Below, in pieces: positions 8,036-10,905 of a DNA stretch of 10,905 nucleotides. Source of the DNA: Saccoglossus kowalevskii (lineage: Eukaryota > Hemichordata > Enteropneusta > Harrimaniidae); NCBI RefSeq assembly GCF_000003605.2, contig NW_003134843.1, positions 40,544 to 51,448 of the forward strand. The letters run 5' to 3'. Position 1 is the first letter of the stretch, and each line of letters starts with the position of its first letter. The position numbers and the translations under genes are program-made. The notes beneath the pieces are model-generated. The model did no database searches. It saw only the letters and a list, made by a program, of their open reading frames with translations, and was not told where the DNA came from.

Positions 8036-8111
8036 TGTACGGAAAATCACCTATTGTACATGTACTTGTTTCAAGACTGTCAATGCGACTACCATTCGAA
8101 AATTTGTTTAG
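7920..8111 (+). CDS. Speculative 63-codon frame from YY1 ATG
   Basis: The frame begins MAGRCELRNKEIRVQNQ and runs 63 codons to a stop after KFV. It is the only ATG frame in the window with both a strong Kozak context and a promoter-type motif at its start. No domain is recognised. A donor-like GTGAGC lies at 7932-7937, so a real first exon could end after only four codons (MAGR). It could equally be a chance frame in CpG-rich DNA; overlapping frames in both other phases are similarly long. Confidence 0.12.
   Translation: MAGRCELRNKEIRVQNQIVRFLRQTFDARLSCISRDLAIVRKITYCTCTCFKTVNATTIRKFV
8017..8026. promoter_or_regulatory. TCTCGCGAGA promoter palindrome, copy 2
   Basis: Exact 10-bp palindrome at 8017-8026, extended as ATCTCGCGAGAT and overlapping a second half-element, AGATCTCGC. 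It lies 90 bp downstream of the YY1-like AAGATGGCCGG, a spacing compatible with a single promoter. Confidence 0.42.
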
Positions 8112-9020
8112 TACTGGCACAAAAAATGAATAAAGCAATGTGTGAATTATTTAAATATCACCGTGCATTCCCAATACATGTTTCACGGTTTACATTTTGT
8201 TTTAACTAGTAGTTTTGTGTAATGTCGTTGGTTAAGTGTTTTTGAAAGCATAGCTTAAATTGTTAACCTGGCGCGGTGAAATCGTAACGAGCTCTTCTTG
8301 GCCATCAAGACAACAAGTCACCATTATATGCATGTTCGTTGGTTCATTCGAATGTCAGAGAAAAGAAAAAAAAAACGCCGTAATTTTTTGAATACCATAT
8401 GCTTTCACTCAAAATTGAACAAAATTTTTCAACAATTTTCTAGAATTGTTTTGTTGAAATTGTGGACCAAGCGGAGAAAGTAGGCATTGCCAAACAAAAG
8501 GCTTTGAACTAGCTGGGTTGATCTCATTTACAATTACTAGAAAGGAGTCGACAATATTGAACGAACAATAATGCATGCTCTACCCTAATGTTTTGTCACA
8601 TTGTATCAAATACTTTTTCGTAAAAAAAAATGTAGTTGTATCACGGCTGTCTATATTTAGCCAATGGGCTTTCTAGAAATGTCATGGTTGTACGCCATAA
8701 CTTGCGTATAGCGTGATATGCGAGATCAAAGTACAGAATATGCAACAAATTGACAACCAATTAATTAATTAGTTAAGGCAGTTTGAGCCTAATTCAAATT
8801 TGCCACCACCGGAGCATGTTACTGCACATATATGCAATGCATTATGGGAGATAACTTCCCATTTTTTTATAATAGAAAGCAATTAGCCTGAAAACTAAAT
8901 TCTATGTCATTTTTTACGTATATCACAGAGAAAATGTTAATATATGTAGAAATTCTCTCACTGTAGAAATCAGTGTAAAAATTCACTATGACATGTTAGA
9001 CTCTTTATGCCTTATACCTA
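8112..9020. other. Gene-less AT-rich stretch
   Basis: A poly-A/T-rich region with a 61-codon plus frame (8298-8483, rich in Lys/Arg from an A tract) that I reject as coding. It holds AATTAATTAATT (8759-8770), a homeodomain-type palindrome, and GCATTATGGGAG at 8839-8850, which resembles a ZNF143-type element (GCATTCTGGGA). No tandem repeats or RNA genes are recognised. Confidence 0.45.
8839..8850 (+). promoter_or_regulatory. ZNF143/THAP11-like word
   Basis: GCATTATGGGAG differs at one base from the left half of the vertebrate ZNF143 site as I know it (GCATTCTGGGAR). The right half (TTGTAGT) is not preserved. The 9-mer ATTATGGGA also occurs at 6882 and, on the minus strand, at 2596-2604. Low confidence. 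Confidence 0.12.
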
Positions 9021-9021
9021 G

Positions 9022-9188
9022 TGACTCCTATTTTTGTTTTTACTTTCAGTATCCCGATGGCATATTCTTTTCAATTCAGGTCGAGCCTCCTTGAAGTAAA
9101 ATGTAAACAACCACCCACAGTTCTGAATACAGGTGGACGTGAAAAGATTCCTTCTCGATTCCAAGTGATCAAATCTGTTTCAAGATAA
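9022..9188 (+). other. Possible 3' splice site and terminal exon (weak)
   Basis: A long pyrimidine-rich tract (about 9027-9047) ends in TTTCAG at 9049, with GTGAC upstream as a possible branch point. From 9050 two frames stay plausible. One reads YPDGIFFSIQVEPP and stops at a TGA; another opens an ATG at 9057 and runs 43 codons to TAA at 9186-9188 (MAYSFQFRSSLLEV at the start). The acceptor-like signal is among the best in the window, but no upstream exon, family match or polyadenylation signal confirms it. Confidence 0.14.
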
Positions 9189-9500
9189 AAAGTTGCTCAT
9201 TGTATCCGTCAGGGATTCCTTGTCTGATATGGTGAGCAACAGTTTGCTGACTTGCGAAACGTTGCTCCCAGCTTATCCAACCTCTACGTAAACACAATTT
9301 AACTAGCAAATACACGTAATTGTTTTTATAATCCTCTTCTATTAGTAAATATTGATCTTTTTGAAAGCGTAGTTTGCAGAAAACTTCGCAAAAATGAATT
9401 CAATACACGTACTCATATTCCCCAAAACAAATGGTAACACAACAGTGAGAGTTTAGGAATATATAATTAATGTGACGATATTTCTTTTTTTTTAGACAAT
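9189..9500. other. Gene-less stretch with an inverted repeat
   Basis: GTTGCTCA at 9192-9199 and TGAGCAAC at 9233-9240 form a perfect 8-bp inverted repeat with a 33-nt spacer. GCGAAACGTTGCTC follows near 9256. The minus strand stays open for about 73 codons between stops here, but without an ATG. The arrangement could be a relic of a retroelement 3' region or chance. No family is recognised. Confidence 0.25.
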
Positions 9501-9503
9501 TTA

Positions 9504-9514
9504 CACGTGCGCAC
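9504..9514 (+). promoter_or_regulatory. E-box overlapping an NRF1 half-site
   Basis: CACGTGCGCAC combines the E-box CACGTG (9504-9509) with TGCGCA, an NRF1 half-site, 14 bp before a full NRF1-type palindrome. It belongs to the CpG-rich patch that continues to about 10090. Confidence 0.22.
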
Positions 9515-9527
9515 AGTTAGTAACCGT

Positions 9528-9539
9528 CGCGCATGCGCT
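9528..9539. promoter_or_regulatory. NRF1-type palindrome, copy 1
   Basis: CGCGCATGCGCT contains the core GCGCATGCGC, matching the NRF1 consensus YGCGCAYGCGCR on both strands except at the edges. TTTCGCGAGG follows directly (9539-9548), a degenerate version of the CGCG element. Confidence 0.4.
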
Positions 9540-9724
9540 TTCGCGAGGGGGTATATCGATTACCCATAATACTTCGAGTGATGTCACTTCTGGTTTACAA
9601 AGAAATTAAATCACTTATTATTTACACCTATCATCAAGTATTGTTTGGGAAAGGTTCATATTTCACCACCAACTTGAAATAATGCATCAGATGGCCTATG
9701 ACGTATATCATGATATGTGCAAAT

Positions 9725-9734
9725 TCTCGCGAGA
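9725..9734. promoter_or_regulatory. TCTCGCGAGA promoter palindrome, copy 3
   Basis: Exact copy in the context AAATTCTCGCGAGA, the same 14 bases as copy 1 at 6470-6483. It lies midway between the two NRF1-type sites and 57 bp before the YY1/E2F-like ATGGCGGGAAG. Confidence 0.42.
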
Positions 9735-9975
9735 CCGTCAAACAGTTTGTTGGGACGACTCAAAAGAAAAACAAAAATAACCCTGTCGATTATGGCGGGA
9801 AGAAATGATTTATAACACGTAATTGAAACCAACATATCGGGTTACTATGTACTATCTATATAACAAATCTTGGGGAGTATTATATTACTAACATCTGCGT
9901 AACAGTTGTTCAAGGATGTTCACGTCAAACTACGGAGGGGGTTACTTTGTTTCCATTAAAGCGGGGAGTCGTTAC

Positions 9976-9987
9976 CTGCGCATGCGT
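9976..9987. promoter_or_regulatory. NRF1-type palindrome, copy 2
   Basis: CTGCGCATGCGT shares the 9-mer GCGCATGCG with the copy at 9528 and fits the NRF1 consensus. It overlaps the start of TCAGATGGCCT, an 11-mer repeated from 9688. Confidence 0.4.
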
Positions 9988-10130
9988 CAGATGGCCTTAG
10001 CGTGTAAATGTTTACAAACAAGCGTCTACCCATGAGCCTTTGCGTTGCGACTGTCTATCTGCAACTCACTGGGAATGACGTAGACTAAACAAATAATGAC
10101 ATAATAATTTCTTTTAAAAATAAAGGATAA

Positions 10131-10153
10131 CACCCTCCTACAAAATGAGGGTG
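10131..10153 (+). other. Hairpin CACCCTC/GAGGGTG
   Basis: A perfect 7-bp stem (10131-10137 with 10147-10153) and a 9-nt loop. It sits at the left edge of the 90-bp segment between the two 15-bp direct repeats. There is no T run after it, and nothing suggests a terminator. Confidence 0.3.
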
Positions 10154-10210
10154 CCCACTACAATATTTGGTCACCAGTGCAAATCCAGGCACCAGGGAAA
10201 GGTACCCATA
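10147..10210 (+). repeat. Diverged interspersed repeat, copy A
   Basis: Starts GAGGGTGCCCAC and contains ACCAGTGCAAATCCA (10173-10187), followed by a 23-base stretch ending CCCATA. It aligns to copy B at 10814-10866 in the same orientation. There is an exact 15-mer, about 13 of the next 23 bases agree, and the leader words GAGGGTGCCC and GAGAGCGTCC match apart from transitions. Copy A carries about 13 extra bases between the leader and the 15-mer. Most mismatches are transitions, typical of old repeat copies. AGTGCAAATCC resembles a Pol III box B (GGTTCRANTCC) at 9 of 11 positions, but no convincing box A was found for this copy. Confidence 0.45.
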
Positions 10211-10235
10211 GTGACATCTGAAAAATAAAGGATAA

Positions 10236-10740
10236 TATTCCCTCTATACTGGAGATGCTAGAGTGTTCAGTGTGAAGTGAATTAAGTAGTAGGAAAAGTT
10301 AATTAGTATGCAAATTAACTAAGTAATATGCAAAAACGGACATCACATGTTCATTCAAACAACTAGCAACAATGTACACTTCTTTTCACATCACGGCAAT
10401 TAGGTAACATGCTGTAAAGTTACACAAAGAACATACCGAGACAGGTTAAATGATATGCAGATTAGGTCATTAAAATGCACATATCGATTTTATTTTATTA
10501 GTAATGTGACTATACAGTAAGTATGCATACAACATTTATAATCTATTTTAGCAAAGTATTGTTGTAATGCACTTGTGAAAAGACACATAAATCATGCAGA
10601 AATCGGTAAAGTAGTATGTAAATGACATAAAATAATATGCACACAATATTATTATGTCTTCATGATAAAGTATGTAATTACCAAATGTCATTCAAATTCA
10701 TTCAATGGTTCGTGGGATGCTGGTGGAAACAAGATCAGCA
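10236..10740. other. AT-rich stretch with ATGCA pentamers on one strand
   Basis: ATGCA starts at 10308, 10328, 10455, 10475, 10523, 10567, 10594 and 10637, eight times on the plus strand within about 335 bp. Two of these are pairs with a 20-bp spacing, and most are preceded by AGT or AAT. One is an exact octamer ATGCAAAT (10308-10315), which lies in an inverted repeat AGTTAATT/AATTAACT (10297-10304, 10313-10320). Only one copy is also palindromic (ATGCAT, 10523). The stretch lies between the two diverged repeat copies and may be the interior of one mobile element. There is no reading frame. Confidence 0.35.
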
Positions 10741-10783
10741 CACACATACATACAAACAGACATTGGTAAGGCATTGGCCTCCA

Positions 10784-10811
10784 GTTTGTGCTCTGCGCAC
10801 GAGAGCCAAAC
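10784..10811 (+). other. 10-bp hairpin with 7-nt loop
   Basis: GTTTG (10784-10788), one unpaired T, then GCTCT (10790-10794) pair with AGAGC (10802-10806) and CAAAC (10807-10811) around the loop GCGCACG. The inner 5-bp stem with a 7-nt loop has anticodon-arm geometry. Upstream GGTAAGGCATTGGCCTCC (10765-10782) resembles the D-arm region of Leu/Ser-type tRNAs, and a box B-like word follows at 10832. This is compatible with a degenerate tRNA-derived SINE head, but the loop lacks the usual T before the anticodon position, so it is not a tRNA gene. Confidence 0.3.
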
Positions 10812-10813
10812 GT

Positions 10814-10866
10814 GAGAGCGTCCGACATACCAGTGCAAATCCAAGGTTCATGGAAGAACACCTATA
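10814..10866 (+). repeat. Diverged interspersed repeat, copy B
   Basis: Starts GAGAGCGTCCGAC, contains ACCAGTGCAAATCCA at 10829-10843, and ends near CACCTATA. It is the partner of copy A, about 660 bp away in direct orientation. It follows directly on the 10784-10811 hairpin, so hairpin plus box B-like word may form one element of which copy A keeps only the 3' part. Confidence 0.45.
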
Positions 10867-10905
10867 TATATTACAAACTCATTGTTCTCAGGTACAGAGT
10901 AATAA

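Larger units (their letters stand above)
9500..10090. promoter_or_regulatory. CpG-rich patch with NRF1, YY1-like and TCTCGCGAGA sites
   Basis: This is the densest cluster of promoter-type words in the window. NRF1-type palindromes occur at 9528-9539 and 9976-9987. An exact TCTCGCGAGA lies at 9725-9734, and ATGGCGGGAAG (YY1/E2F-like) at 9792-9802. TGACGTAT lies near 9700 and TGACGTAG near 10077. The 11-mer TCAGATGGCCT occurs at 9688-9698 and 9986-9996. NRF1, YY1 and the CGCG element are established co-occurring features of TATA-less CpG promoters in animals. Inference: a promoter or CpG-island-like element, direction unknown. No ORF of note follows, so any transcript would be non-coding or begin with a 5' UTR exon. 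Confidence 0.4.
10116..10235. repeat. 15-bp direct repeat flanking a 90-bp segment
   Basis: AAAAATAAAGGATAA occurs exactly at 10116-10130 and 10221-10235. Similarity continues loosely beyond it (CACCCTCCTA against TATTCCCTCTA). The left copy is preceded by TTTT, giving a TTTT/AAAA junction like a LINE endonuclease target. The pair could be the target-site duplication of a short retroposed segment (10131-10220) or a diverged 105-bp tandem duplication. No poly-A tail is visible on the enclosed segment. Confidence 0.4.

Noticed and set aside
8298-8483. 61-codon Lys/Arg-rich plus frame
   Set aside because: The basic composition is produced by an A-rich tract; no motif and no start context.
8240-9375. 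Similar words TTTTTGAAAGCATAG and TTTTTGAAAGCGTAG at about 8239 and 9358
   Set aside because: Similarity does not extend beyond these bases, so chance is the simplest explanation.
9482-9494. T-run followed by AG as a 3' splice site or Pol III terminator
   Set aside because: There is no reading frame or exon-like sequence after it, and no Pol III gene before it. The run is typical of AT-rich DNA.

Overview
This window reads as non-coding DNA from an animal nucleus, most likely an invertebrate. The sequence is AT-rich, but CpG is not visibly depleted as it would be in most vertebrate DNA. Reading frames are short and broken on both strands, and minisatellites and a trinucleotide tract are present. 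Several exact matches to metazoan promoter elements (TCTCGCGAGA, NRF1, YY1, CRE, E-box) occur. There is no operon layout, no ribosome-binding-site/ORF pairing, and no recognisable bacterial or phage gene. I recognise no protein-coding gene, rRNA or tRNA with confidence; no frame reads as a known protein family.

Layout. 1-680 is single-copy-looking DNA with a CRE/E-box cluster (101-179) and a GC-rich patch (560-680). 681-1357 is AT-rich filler. 1358-3440 is a tandem-repeat district with three unrelated arrays: a 54-bp minisatellite (1358-1648), an alternating 20/17-bp array carrying GACGTC (2412-2525), and an approximately 800-bp GTT/AAC-type tract with nested 42-bp and 180-bp duplications (2650-3440). 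The longest reading frames in the window lie in these arrays and are best explained by their repeat content.

3441-5980 holds little beyond a perfect palindromic CRE (4701-4710) and a weak micro-exon candidate (4133-4188). From about 5985 to 10090 there are three CpG-richer patches. Each contains, or lies within 300 bp of, an exact TCTCGCGAGA palindrome (6474, 8017, 9725) and a YY1-like ATGGC element (6171-6180 on the minus strand, 7917 and 9792 on the plus strand). The last patch also has two NRF1-type sites. I infer up to three promoter-like modules, possibly with short first exons; this is the most noteworthy signal in the window.

10116-10905 looks like degenerate interspersed repeat. Two diverged copies of a roughly 60-bp element lie about 660 bp apart, a 15-bp A-rich direct repeat flanks the first copy, ATGCA pentamers cluster on one strand between them, and a strong hairpin precedes the second. 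It may be the remains of a SINE, another retroposon or a non-autonomous DNA transposon, but I cannot name a family.

No gene set can be said to work together here. The window is best read as intergenic or intronic DNA with candidate regulatory modules in its right half and repeats in its left half and at its right end.
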